A stretch of 37,391 bases of DNA from Clostridiales bacterium (GTDB lineage: Bacteria > Bacillota > Clostridia > Lachnospirales > Lachnospiraceae). The stretch is from positions 1 to 37,391 of the forward strand of contig JAAYRE010000136.1 in NCBI GenBank assembly GCA_012518935.1. Reading direction: 5' to 3'. The notes under the pieces were generated by a model. That model was not told the origin of the DNA. It did not search any database and saw only the letters and a program-made list of their open reading frames with translations. Below are positions 17,695 to 25,248 of this stretch, piece by piece. A program made the position numbers and the translations under genes. The stretch's first letter is position 1. Each line of letters opens with the position of its first letter.

Positions 17695-18927
17695 CTATTC
17701 TGCCATAAATCTATGATAAGTCTTTTTGCCTTTCCTTACCAGTATAGCCTTGTCAGAGTCAAAATCTTTATCAGTCAATACCAAATCAATATCCTCTACC
17801 TTTTTATCATTTACTGTAACTCCCCCCTGTTGGATAGTGCGACGAGCATCAGAGCGGGAGCTTGCCAGTTTTGCATCACACATTAAGCTAATAAGATCAA
17901 TTCCTTCAGAGAATTTGGCTGCAGGATAAGTAGTAGTAGGAACAGCTTCTGATTTGGCTCCCCCTTCAAATAATGCTCTAGAAGCCTCCTGTGCCTTTAT
18001 AGCATCTTCTTCACTGTGGACAAGCTTAGTTATCTCATAGGCAAGAACTTCCTTAGCTTTATTAATTTCTGCACCTTCAAGAGCACCAAGTCTTCTAACT
18101 TCATCCATAGGTAGGAAGGTCAGCAGTCCTAAGCATTCTTCAACCTTAACATCTTCGATGTTTCTCCAATACTGATAAAATTCATAAGGAGTGGTTTTTT
18201 CAGGATCAAGCCAGAGAGCGCCTTTCATGGTTTTACCCATTTTTATTCCTTCACTGGTTGTTAAAAGCTTAAATGTAAGTCCATAAGCAGGTTTTTGTTC
18301 CTTTCTGCGAATAAGATCTACACCGGATATAATATTAGACCATTGGTCATTTCCGCCTAATTGAAGAGCACAATCATAATCTTTAAATAATTTCCAGAAG
18401 TCATAGGACTGCATCAGCATATAGTTAAATTCAAAGAAGGTAAGTCCCTTTTCCATTCTCTGTTTGTAAGCTTCTGCTGCAAGCATTTTATTTACTGAAA
18501 AATGAATTCCTATTTCCCTAAGGAATTCTACATAATTCAAATCTAAGAGCCAATCTGCATTATTAGCAATAATGGCTTTGTCATCTGAAAAATCAATAAA
18601 TTTAGACAGCTGCTCTTTAAAACGCATAGCATTGTAATCAATGGTTTCTCTAGTCATAAGAGTACGCATATCTGATTTACCAGAGGGGTCACCAATCATG
18701 GTTGTGCCGCCTCCTAGAAGTGCTATGGGCCTGTGTCCTGCCCGTTGCATATGCATCATGGCCATAACAGTGAGAAAATGGCCTGCTGTCAAGCTGTCTG
18801 CGGTAGCATCAAAACCTATATAAAAGGTAACAGATTCCTTCCCTAATAATTCTCTTACTTCATCTTCGTGGGTGCATTGTTCTATAAACCCACGTTCCAC
18901 TAATATGTCATAAACATTTGTTGACAT
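17695..18927 (-). CDS. tyrS: Tyrosyl-tRNA synthetase
   Basis: Charges tRNA-Tyr with tyrosine. I choose ATG at 18927 ([14 protein letters not shown]), preceded by the strong AAGGAGG site; the open frame runs 22 residues further upstream without a ribosome site. At 410 residues it is typical of the bacterial type. Class I signatures are seen as [12 protein letters not shown] (HIGH-like, reading AGHF) and KMGKT (KMSKS-like), followed by a C-terminal S4 RNA-binding domain ([23 protein letters not shown]). No T-box leader is found upstream, which is notable because many Firmicutes tyrS genes have one. Confidence 0.97.
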   Translation of the reverse strand: MSTNVYDILVERGFIEQCTHEDEVRELLGKESVTFYIGFDATADSLTAGHFLTVMAMMHMQRAGHRPIALLGGGTTMIGDPSGKSDMRTLMTRETIDYNAMRFKEQLSKFIDFSDDKAIIANNADWLLDLNYVEFLREIGIHFSVNKMLAAEAYKQRMEKGLTFFEFNYMLMQSYDFWKLFKDYDCALQLGGNDQWSNIISGVDLIRRKEQKPAYGLTFKLLTTSEGIKMGKTMKGALWLDPEKTTPYEFYQYWRNIEDVKVEECLGLLTFLPMDEVRRLGALEGAEINKAKEVLAYEITKLVHSEEDAIKAQEASRALFEGGAKSEAVPTTTYPAAKFSEGIDLISLMCDAKLASSRSDARRTIQQGGVTVNDKKVEDIDLVLTDKDFDSDKAILVRKGKKTYHRFMAE

Positions 18928-18964
18928 GGTATTCCTCCTTAAAAGTCTTATCTTAATTAAAGAC

Positions 18965-18993
18965 ATTATATATGATTGCAATTGTTTTTTCAA
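18965..18993 (-). promoter_or_regulatory. Promoter of tyrS
   Basis: On the minus strand: TTGAAA (18988-18993), 17-base spacer, TATAAT (18965-18970). Transcription would start about 30 bases before the tyrS ATG, leaving no room for a T-box. Confidence 0.75.
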
Positions 18994-19060
18994 TTAAATT
19001 TCCAACTTAAGCCCAATAGGTCTCCCATAAGAAAATGAACAAAGTCACTTAATGTTAGAC

Positions 19061-19076
19061 CATGACATTTGTCATG
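19061..19076. promoter_or_regulatory. Palindromic operator candidate for the ABC/two-component unit
   Basis: A perfect inverted repeat, CATGACA-TT-TGTCATG. A TATAAC -10-like hexamer follows at 19084-19089, so the palindrome would cover the -35 region of a plus-strand promoter for the ABC operon. Size and symmetry suit a NarL-type response regulator dimer such as the one encoded at 23692. The regulator assignment is inference. The rest of the 343-base gap between tyrS and the ABC gene contains a long leader with one copy of a dispersed repeat (19185-19225). Confidence 0.55.
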
Positions 19077-19184
19077 TTAAAATTATAACTTATGTCACTA
19101 CCAATTTAAGCCTTATATAGGTATTATTAGATTAAATCAATAAGATATGCAATATAACTGAAGGTAAAGTGATTTGTTTACATA

Positions 19185-19225
19185 ACGTCAACTGTGCCTG
19201 TTACTCTTTACAAAATGTTAACTGT
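19185..19225 (-). repeat. Dispersed intergenic repeat, copy A
   Basis: Read on the minus strand, this carries GCACAGTTGACGTT and a diverged partner ACAGTTAACATTTTGTA, spaced closely. The first 14 bases are identical to part of the copy at 29446-29509. Confidence 0.55.
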
Positions 19226-19270
19226 ACATACATATTGGTAGCAAGATATTAATCAAACAGGAGGATAATT

Positions 19271-20215
19271 ATGTCATATGTAAAAGTAGATAATCTAGTT
19301 AAGAAGTATGGTGACCTGACAGCGGTAGACCATCTAAGCTTTTCAGTATCAAAAGGGAAAATCTTTGGACTATTAGGTCCTAACGGGGCAGGTAAATCCA
19401 CAACCCTCAATGTTATTACAACTCTGACTGACTTTGATAAAGGAGAGATTACCATTGATGGATTGGATTTAAGAAAAGATAAGACAAAGATTAAGAAGCT
19501 TATAGGGATGGTTCCCCAGGATATTGCAATCTACACTCATTTAAATGCCTTTGAAAATGTAAAGTTCTTTGCTTCCCTTTATGGTCTTAAGGGTAAAGAG
19601 CTTACTGAGTATTCAATTGAAGCATTGGAATTCGTTGGTTTACAGGACAAGATGAAATTAAAACCTAAAAAGATGTCAGGGGGTATGAGAAGAAGGCTTA
19701 ATATAGCTTGTGGGATTGCCCATCAACCGAAGCTTATTATATTAGATGAGCCCACTGTAGGAGTTGATACCCAGTCTAGGGAGCACATACTTAATTCCAT
19801 ACAGCTTCTTAGGGATAGAGGGGCCACAGTTATCTATACATCCCATTATATGCAAGAGGTTGAAGAAATCTGTGATCGTATTGCCATTATTGATAGGGGA
19901 CAATTAATAGCTTGCGGGACTGAACCAGAACTTGTGTCCATGGTTACAGATGTTCAAACTATATATATTGAAACAAGGCTTCCTTATGAATTTGATTCAG
20001 AATCATTTGATAGGAAGATTAAATTAATGCCTGGAGTAAAAGGAGTTACCTTAGAGGATTCTGTTATAAGGGTGGATATATCTATAGGGGAAGATAATAT
20101 TACAAGGATAATACAAGAGTTTATAGATACTGGATTTCCGATTATTAGTATTAATTCAGAAGTACCTAATCTTGATACCTTATTCTTAACATTGACAGGA
20201 AGAGAACTTCGTTAG
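19271..20215 (+). CDS. ABC transporter ATP-binding protein, DrrA/LnrL type
   Basis: The ATPase of an ABC-2-type exporter, 314 residues. Walker A GPNGAGKST, the signature SGGMRRRL, Walker B LIILDEPTVGVD, and the switch His in TSHYMQEVEE are all present; a C-terminal regulatory extension (about 220-314) follows, as in the daunorubicin/linearmycin group. ATG at 19271 has AGGAGG at ideal spacing. It heads a five-gene unit: ATPase, permease, permease, kinase, regulator. This order is that of the Bacillus linearmycin exporter set (LnrLMN with LnrJK), so efflux of a membrane-active compound is a reasonable guess, not a demonstrated one. Confidence 0.93.
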   Translation: MSYVKVDNLVKKYGDLTAVDHLSFSVSKGKIFGLLGPNGAGKSTTLNVITTLTDFDKGEITIDGLDLRKDKTKIKKLIGMVPQDIAIYTHLNAFENVKFFASLYGLKGKELTEYSIEALEFVGLQDKMKLKPKKMSGGMRRRLNIACGIAHQPKLIILDEPTVGVDTQSREHILNSIQLLRDRGATVIYTSHYMQEVEEICDRIAIIDRGQLIACGTEPELVSMVTDVQTIYIETRLPYEFDSESFDRKIKLMPGVKGVTLEDSVIRVDISIGEDNITRIIQEFIDTGFPIISINSEVPNLDTLFLTLTGRELR

Positions 20216-20239
20216 GGCTATGAAGAAAGGTGGGTTAAT

Positions 20240-21358
20240 ATGATTCAAATAATTATTAAAGAGACCAAGAGTTTCCTTAGGGATACCACTAATTTGTTTT
20301 TCTACTTAATCTTTCCCGTAGTTCTTGTATTTCTTTTGGGAAATCTTCTAACATATATGGATAAGGCAGAAGAAACAATTGGCAAGTTAAGGATTCATTA
20401 CTCTATAGAAACTTATGATATGGCGGATATTCTTGCAATAGAAGGATTTATTAGTGAAGTAGAGGGCCATAATATCATCTTTGAAAGAAGAGAGAACTTG
20501 GATGACGCTATAATACTTGCAGGAAGTGATGATATTGATGGTGCTGTACTTTTTACCAATAGTCCAATGGAAATTTATATATATGAAGGGTCAAGTCGTA
20601 TAAAGAATCGAACTATAAATGCCATAATGAATGGTTTTACCCAGATTAATAAGGCTGTAAATATTATTGTAAAAACAAATCCCAAAGCCCTTACGGCCAT
20701 AGCTGATTTAAGTAAATCTCCAGAATTACAGCAGGAATTTATAGAGCCAAAGGATCTTGGGGTAAGTAGGTCCATGCTTGATTATTATGCAATTACAATG
20801 CTGTCCATGCTTTGTTTTATGAGTGTGATTATAGGAGCCATGTGTTTTATGGGTGAAGAAGAAAACGGAACTATTCATAGGTTAAAGATTGCACCGGTAA
20901 ATCAAGTGAAATTATTTTTTGCTAAAATACTGGGACTTATACCGCAAATATTTCTTCAGATAAGCATTTTGATGGTTACCAGTGTCTTTATCTTCGGAGC
21001 CAAGTATGCATCCAATCTGATAGATAATATATATCTTTTAACATTATTCTTTGTAGTGACATTTACCATTATTTCTATTGGTGCTGTATATGGATTGTGC
21101 ATTAATATCAATCCTATGATAATTATTTTTCCCTTAGTCTGGCTAATAATGTTTTTGGGTGGAACATATTCCAAGGAATTATTTATAGATGGCCTAACCC
21201 AGGCCCTGCCAACATATAAGCTTCAGGAGGCAGCATTTGATATTGCCATATTTGGCAGGTATGAAAGAGCCAATAACATAATTATTGTATGTATTATTAT
21301 TTCCATAATAATGCTGATTCTGGGAGCTTTAGCTGTGAATAGGAAGGTGAAAAAATGA
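20240..21358 (+). CDS. ABC-2 type permease (first)
   Basis: A 372-residue exporter permease with the ABC-2 layout: one transmembrane helix near the N-terminus (about 18-38), a large extracytoplasmic domain (about 40-185), then five helices (about 188-365). The segment GEEENGTIHRLKIAPVNQVKLFFAKILG is the conserved cytoplasmic stretch of the family. ATG at 20240 follows AAAGGTGGG. It overlaps the next permease by ATGA (21355-21358) and probably forms a heterodimer with it. Confidence 0.9.
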   Translation: MIQIIIKETKSFLRDTTNLFFYLIFPVVLVFLLGNLLTYMDKAEETIGKLRIHYSIETYDMADILAIEGFISEVEGHNIIFERRENLDDAIILAGSDDIDGAVLFTNSPMEIYIYEGSSRIKNRTINAIMNGFTQINKAVNIIVKTNPKALTAIADLSKSPELQQEFIEPKDLGVSRSMLDYYAITMLSMLCFMSVIIGAMCFMGEEENGTIHRLKIAPVNQVKLFFAKILGLIPQIFLQISILMVTSVFIFGAKYASNLIDNIYLLTLFFVVTFTIISIGAVYGLCININPMIIIFPLVWLIMFLGGTYSKELFIDGLTQALPTYKLQEAAFDIAIFGRYERANNIIIVCIIISIIMLILGALAVNRKVKK

Positions 21359-22500
21359 AAAATATATGGCTTATTATAAAAACAAATATAAAACGTAAAC
21401 CTTTGGCTTTGTTTTTTTCAATATTAGGCGGTCTAATCCTATGCCTTTCCTTATATTTGCTAGGGAATTATGTAAGCGATATATCCTTAGCAAATATAGA
21501 ATTAGGAGTGATAGACTATGATAATTCTTATCTCTCTGAAAGCTTTAAAAAATACTTAAGGGAAGATTTAGATTACAGTTTAATAGAAAATAAAGCCTAT
21601 GATCATCTTTCGGAAATGTTGATTGACAAAGATATATCAGCTATAATAGAGATACCATCTGGCTTATATAATAGCTTTGCTATGGGAAGAGAAGAGAAGA
21701 TAATAATTACAGCTACGGATGACTTTGAGAATGTGGCATTTCTTGAAGCTTATATGAATAGTTACTTTTCAGCTATTAGTATGTTATCTGTTAGTGCAGG
21801 TGGGGATAAGGCTGTCTTTGATAGTTATTTAAGTCAGTTTGATTATAATGATATTCCCATTGAAAGGACTCCTGTATTTGATTTTGATTTACAGGGATTT
21901 AAAGATTTAGAAGGCTTTAGAAGTGCTGTTGGTTTCTTTCTAATGATAGTATTTGCTGTGGGAAATGTACTTTCGTTTATGATTATTGATGACAGAACAA
22001 GTAAGCTATTCAACCGTATTACGGTGACGCCAGTAAAACCATATCATTACATTGCTGGTAATAGTATTTATGGATTTTTATTATTGATATTAGAGGTAAT
22101 CATATACTGTGGATATATTAAAATAATGAATATCAACATAGGATTTTCAGTATATATACTATTTATCTTAATGGTTTTATTATCTCTCTTTGTAGTATTG
22201 TTTACGATTATTATATCGATACTTTTTAATACTAAGAGTGGTACATCATCTTGTATAATGGGATTTTGTACAGTAGGTGCCTTACTTGGAGGTGCATATT
22301 TTCCCATAGACATGGCACCAGAGAATCTTCAAAATCTAGCCAGAGTATTACCACAGTTTTGGTTTATGGATGCCATAAGGAAGCTAATTGATAATCCTAC
22401 GGCTAACATTACTTCAAATATAATAATTTTAGTATTATTCATCCTACTTTCATTTTTAATAGGAGCAGTGATATTTTCACAAGATTATAAAAAAGGATAG
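21355..22500 (+). CDS. ABC-2 type permease (second)
   Basis: A 381-residue ABC-2 permease paralogous to its upstream neighbour: N-terminal helix (about 16-38), extracytoplasmic domain (about 40-195), then the helix bundle containing MIIDDRTSKLFNRITVTPVKPYHYIAGN. It is translationally coupled to the first permease. It is predicted to complete a transporter of two different permeases and an ATPase dimer. The substrate is unknown. Confidence 0.9.
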   Translation: MKNIWLIIKTNIKRKPLALFFSILGGLILCLSLYLLGNYVSDISLANIELGVIDYDNSYLSESFKKYLREDLDYSLIENKAYDHLSEMLIDKDISAIIEIPSGLYNSFAMGREEKIIITATDDFENVAFLEAYMNSYFSAISMLSVSAGGDKAVFDSYLSQFDYNDIPIERTPVFDFDLQGFKDLEGFRSAVGFFLMIVFAVGNVLSFMIIDDRTSKLFNRITVTPVKPYHYIAGNSIYGFLLLILEVIIYCGYIKIMNINIGFSVYILFILMVLLSLFVVLFTIIISILFNTKSGTSSCIMGFCTVGALLGGAYFPIDMAPENLQNLARVLPQFWFMDAIRKLIDNPTANITSNIIILVLFILLSFLIGAVIFSQDYKKG

Positions 22501-22509
22501 AAGAAAGCC

Positions 22510-23637
22510 ATGGCAGGTTTACCGGTTTTATATTTAATTACAAAAATTCTAGCAGTATCGACATCATATCTTATGGCAGGCGAGACTTTAACTGATATGG
22601 TTATAATTATCATATCAGTTCTTAGTTTTGTCTGCGTATTTATATTTGAACTACTTATAGACATGCATTTTAATAAGAAAGGGAATAAGGTTATTATACT
22701 TACAGTATTAGCCACAATCCTGGCCACCATAATAATAGGCATAGATCTTTTATTTCCTCTATGTGTGGTTCTACTACTTCATCTGTTTGAAATCACCATA
22801 TCTAAGGAGATGTATTTTCAAGTTTCTATTATTTCCTGTATCTTATTATTCATCTTATACAAGCCAGATATTAATAATCTTATCTTGTCCCTGGTGCTTA
22901 TTCTAATGGTTTTGTTTTCAAGGATTATAATTATGAAACTTAAATCCTACATAGATAAAAATGAAGTTCTTAAGGAAAAGATTATCGGACTGGAAAATCA
23001 GATTTTGGATATTAAGGGACTTATGAAGACCTTAAAAACTTCTGCCTCCTTAGAGGAACGAAATAGGATAGCTGCTAGAATTCATGATGAGATTGGCCAT
23101 GGAATATCGGGTAGTATTATTCTTCTAGAAGCCGCCATGCTTCAGATGAAGAATGATAATAATATGGATAAGGCAAAAAGTAGTGTAGAGAAAGCCATTG
23201 AAAATCTTCGGGAAAGTGTGGATGAGATACGAACCGCCCTTAGGGAAGAAAGAACAGAAAAGTCCTTACTAGGAATTCAGGATTTAAATCTACTACTTGT
23301 GGAATTTAAGGTAAAATATAATATATCCACAAGGTTTAAGAATTCAGGAGATTTAACTAAAATTAGCTATGATAAGTGGGCTTGTATTCATGATAATTTG
23401 AAAGAATGTCTAACCAATGTGTTAAAGCACTCCAATGCCAATGAATTTACCTTAGACATAAAGGTCTTTAATAAGATAATAAAAGTTGTGTATAAAGATA
23501 ACGGCAGATCAGATAAAGGATTTGAGAAACATCTTGGTCTGGAAGCTATTGAAGAAAGAACAGTAAATGCCCAGGGAAAATGTTTCATTAATAAAGATGT
23601 CAATGGTTTTAGTGTTATAAATATATTTAATTATTAA
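22510..23637 (+). CDS. Sensor histidine kinase, HPK7 (DesK/LnrJ-like)
   Basis: A 375-residue membrane kinase. The N-terminal half has about five hydrophobic segments and almost no extracytoplasmic loop, so it most likely senses events in the membrane itself, possibly with the transporter. A coiled coil (about 145-180) leads to the HPK7 H-box RIHDEIGHGISG with phospho-acceptor His192. The ATPase domain has the N-box ECLTNVLKHSNA (Asn303), G1 DNG (330-332) and LGLEAIEERT. The reading frame begins nine bases after the permease stop. Its partner is the response regulator downstream. Sensing through the transporter is inference from known Lnr and Bce-like systems. Confidence 0.9.
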   Translation: MAGLPVLYLITKILAVSTSYLMAGETLTDMVIIIISVLSFVCVFIFELLIDMHFNKKGNKVIILTVLATILATIIIGIDLLFPLCVVLLLHLFEITISKEMYFQVSIISCILLFILYKPDINNLILSLVLILMVLFSRIIIMKLKSYIDKNEVLKEKIIGLENQILDIKGLMKTLKTSASLEERNRIAARIHDEIGHGISGSIILLEAAMLQMKNDNNMDKAKSSVEKAIENLRESVDEIRTALREERTEKSLLGIQDLNLLLVEFKVKYNISTRFKNSGDLTKISYDKWACIHDNLKECLTNVLKHSNANEFTLDIKVFNKIIKVVYKDNGRSDKGFEKHLGLEAIEERTVNAQGKCFINKDVNGFSVINIFNY

Positions 23638-23640
23638 TAT

Positions 23641-23657
23641 AGTTGACGTTTTGTGAA
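23641..23657 (+). repeat. Dispersed intergenic repeat, copy B
   Basis: The 17-mer AGTTGACGTTTTGTGAA lies in the 54-base gap between kinase and regulator. It is identical to 29493-29509. It includes TTGACG, and a TAAAAT lies 19 bases downstream, so it could supply a weak internal promoter for the regulator. Confidence 0.6.
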
Positions 23658-23691
23658 GTTATGAGTGTAAAATAGAGGGAGGAAGATAAAA

Positions 23692-24324
23692 TTGATACGG
23701 GTACTTCTGGCTGATGATGATGCAATTATAAGAGAAGGCTTAAAGATGATACTTGAGACCCAGGATGATATGGAATGGGTAGGTTCTGCCACTAATGGCC
23801 GAGAAGCCCTTGAAATGGCTAGAAGGTATAAGCCAGATGTGGCGATGCTGGATATTAGAATGCCGATTATGGACGGGATTACTGCTGCAAAAGAAATTAT
23901 GGATAATAACCTATCCAGTCCCTTGCTTCTTACCACATTTGATGAGCCAGAGCTGATTCTTTCTGCTCTAAAAGCAGGAATTAATGGTTACATATTAAAG
24001 AATAGCCCTGCGCAGCGTATTCTTTCTGCCATAAGGGTAATAAATTCAGGAGGCAGTGTGTTTCAAAAGGATATATTGGAGTTTATCAGAAGCAGGATAT
24101 CCCTTCAGGCTCCTACTAATAAGGATAAGATGTTTGAGATGCTTTTATCCCCAAGAGAGATGGAAGTAGCAGGACTTATAGCAGAAGGTCTTTCTAATAA
24201 AGAAATATGCCAGGCTCTTTGTCTTACCAATGGAACAGTTCGCAATCATATAAGTACAATATTAGAAAAGACTGGTTTAGACCATAGGACACAGATAGCA
24301 ATACATTATCTAAAGAGTGAATAG
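23692..24324 (+). CDS. NarL/LuxR-family response regulator
   Basis: A 210-residue response regulator. The receiver domain has the acidic pocket DDD (8-10), phospho-acceptor Asp54 (AMLDIRMP), Thr81/Thr82 and Lys103. The C-terminal LuxR-type helix-turn-helix begins LSPREMEVAGLIAEGLSNKEI at about 148 and includes TVRNHISTILEKTG. The start is TTG at 23692, set by GGGAGG ending nine bases before it. It pairs with the adjacent kinase and probably acts on the palindrome at 19061 in front of its own operon. A terminator follows. Confidence 0.93.
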   Translation: MIRVLLADDDAIIREGLKMILETQDDMEWVGSATNGREALEMARRYKPDVAMLDIRMPIMDGITAAKEIMDNNLSSPLLLTTFDEPELILSALKAGINGYILKNSPAQRILSAIRVINSGGSVFQKDILEFIRSRISLQAPTNKDKMFEMLLSPREMEVAGLIAEGLSNKEICQALCLTNGTVRNHISTILEKTGLDHRTQIAIHYLKSE

Positions 24325-24341
24325 AAGAATATTATTTAAAC

Positions 24342-24376
24342 TTAAGATGCTGCTACTAGTAGCATCTTATTTTTAT
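24342..24376 (+). terminator. Terminator after the two-component genes
   Basis: A nine-base stem (24343-24351 with 24361-24369) around a nine-base loop, followed by TTTTTAT. It closes the five-gene unit. Confidence 0.85.
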
Positions 24377-24567
24377 TGACGTAAAGCATGTAATTATCCT
24401 ATGAATTGAACGTTCTATTTAAATGTAAATTATTCAATTGTACTTACATATGCTTATACTTTATGAAAGTAACAATAAATGTAATATATAAAGAGTTTGA
24501 TAAATATATTTAGAATAGGAACAAGTTATAGGTATAGGTAGTGAATCTTAATAGAAGAGAAGGGGGT

Positions 24568-25098
24568 ATGGTGGTGGATATTAATTACGAGGATAAGATG
24601 TATCAACAGATTGAAAAAAGCTTGTCTAGTAATATTGATGATGGTATATATGTACCCATTGAGATAATCGAAGATAAGGCTGCAATATATGAGGCTCAAG
24701 ATGAGGGAGTAAGGTTGTCTAGGGCAGAATATATCCGTCAAGCAAGAGAGGCATGCTTACGGCAGATTGATGCCTATGATTCAAGGTCCAAATTAAGTGA
24801 AATATATTATGGGCAAGATAGTCAAGCTGATATTTTTCATGATAGAAAAAAGAAAGACAAGATTAGGAATCTATTTTCTGATAGTGACCAGGAAGATGCT
24901 TTACCTGAGGAAATAGCCTCCTATAAATCACTTATTATTCGTACAGTTTGCGCCATAGTTATAGCCTTAAGTATTTTTATAATAGATAAGATAAAGCTGG
25001 ACTTTGGAGCATTTTCTTATAATACTATCCGTCAATATGTTACAGAAAATAATCAATTAAAGCTACTAGAAGATATATTAGTCTCTTGGTTTAAGTAG
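24568..25098 (+). CDS. Hypothetical protein with single C-terminal membrane helix
   Basis: I do not recognise this protein of about 176 residues. The N-terminal two thirds are soluble, charged and probably helical (DKMYQQIEKSLSSN..QAREACLRQIDAYDSRSKLSEIYYG). One transmembrane helix (LIIRTVCAIVIALSIFIIDKI) is followed by a short tail of about 40 residues, probably outside. The start is unclear: the frame is open from GTG 24541, but the ribosome site GGGGG (24562-24566) would best serve GTG at 24574, with ATG 24568 only one base away from it. I report the ATG. It lies upstream of the radical SAM gene, which has its own promoter. Confidence 0.65.
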   Translation: MVVDINYEDKMYQQIEKSLSSNIDDGIYVPIEIIEDKAAIYEAQDEGVRLSRAEYIRQAREACLRQIDAYDSRSKLSEIYYGQDSQADIFHDRKKKDKIRNLFSDSDQEDALPEEIASYKSLIIRTVCAIVIALSIFIIDKIKLDFGAFSYNTIRQYVTENNQLKLLEDILVSWFK

Positions 25099-25127
25099 TT
25101 GTAATTTCTCTTTGCATAGGATATAAT
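25099..25127 (+). promoter_or_regulatory. Promoter of the radical SAM operon
   Basis: TTGTAA at 25099-25104, 17-base spacer, TATAAT at 25122-25127, starting directly after the preceding stop codon. The transcript would begin near 25134 and have a leader of about 115 bases. Confidence 0.7.
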
Positions 25128-25131
25128 CTAC

Positions 25132-25226
25132 CATAAGCAGATAAGTCTTACATATATTAGAGCTTCTAATAAAATACTCATAACAAAAGAAAACAATATG
25201 TAAAAGATAGATTCATTCTGCTTATG
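25132..25226 (+). promoter_or_regulatory. Structured leader before the radical SAM gene
   Basis: Nested pairings are possible: CATAAGCAG (25132-25140) with CTGCTTATG (25218-25226); TTACATAT (25148-25155) with ATATGTAA (25196-25203); and ATTAGA-GCT-TCTAAT (25156-25170). About 25 A-rich unpaired bases remain in the middle. The ribosome site (GAAAGGA) lies outside the fold. I recognise no known riboswitch class. Confidence 0.5.
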
Positions 25227-25248
25227 ATGAAATAGAAAGGATAATTTG

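Noticed and set aside
18928-19060. T-box leader for tyrS
   Set aside because: The promoter lies about 35 bases from the start codon, and no T-box sequence (TGGNACC) or specifier structure is found on the minus strand.
25128-25248. Cobalamin riboswitch before the B12-binding radical SAM gene
   Set aside because: The leader is too short and lacks the B12-box (GCCACTG-like) sequence; only simple nested stems are seen.
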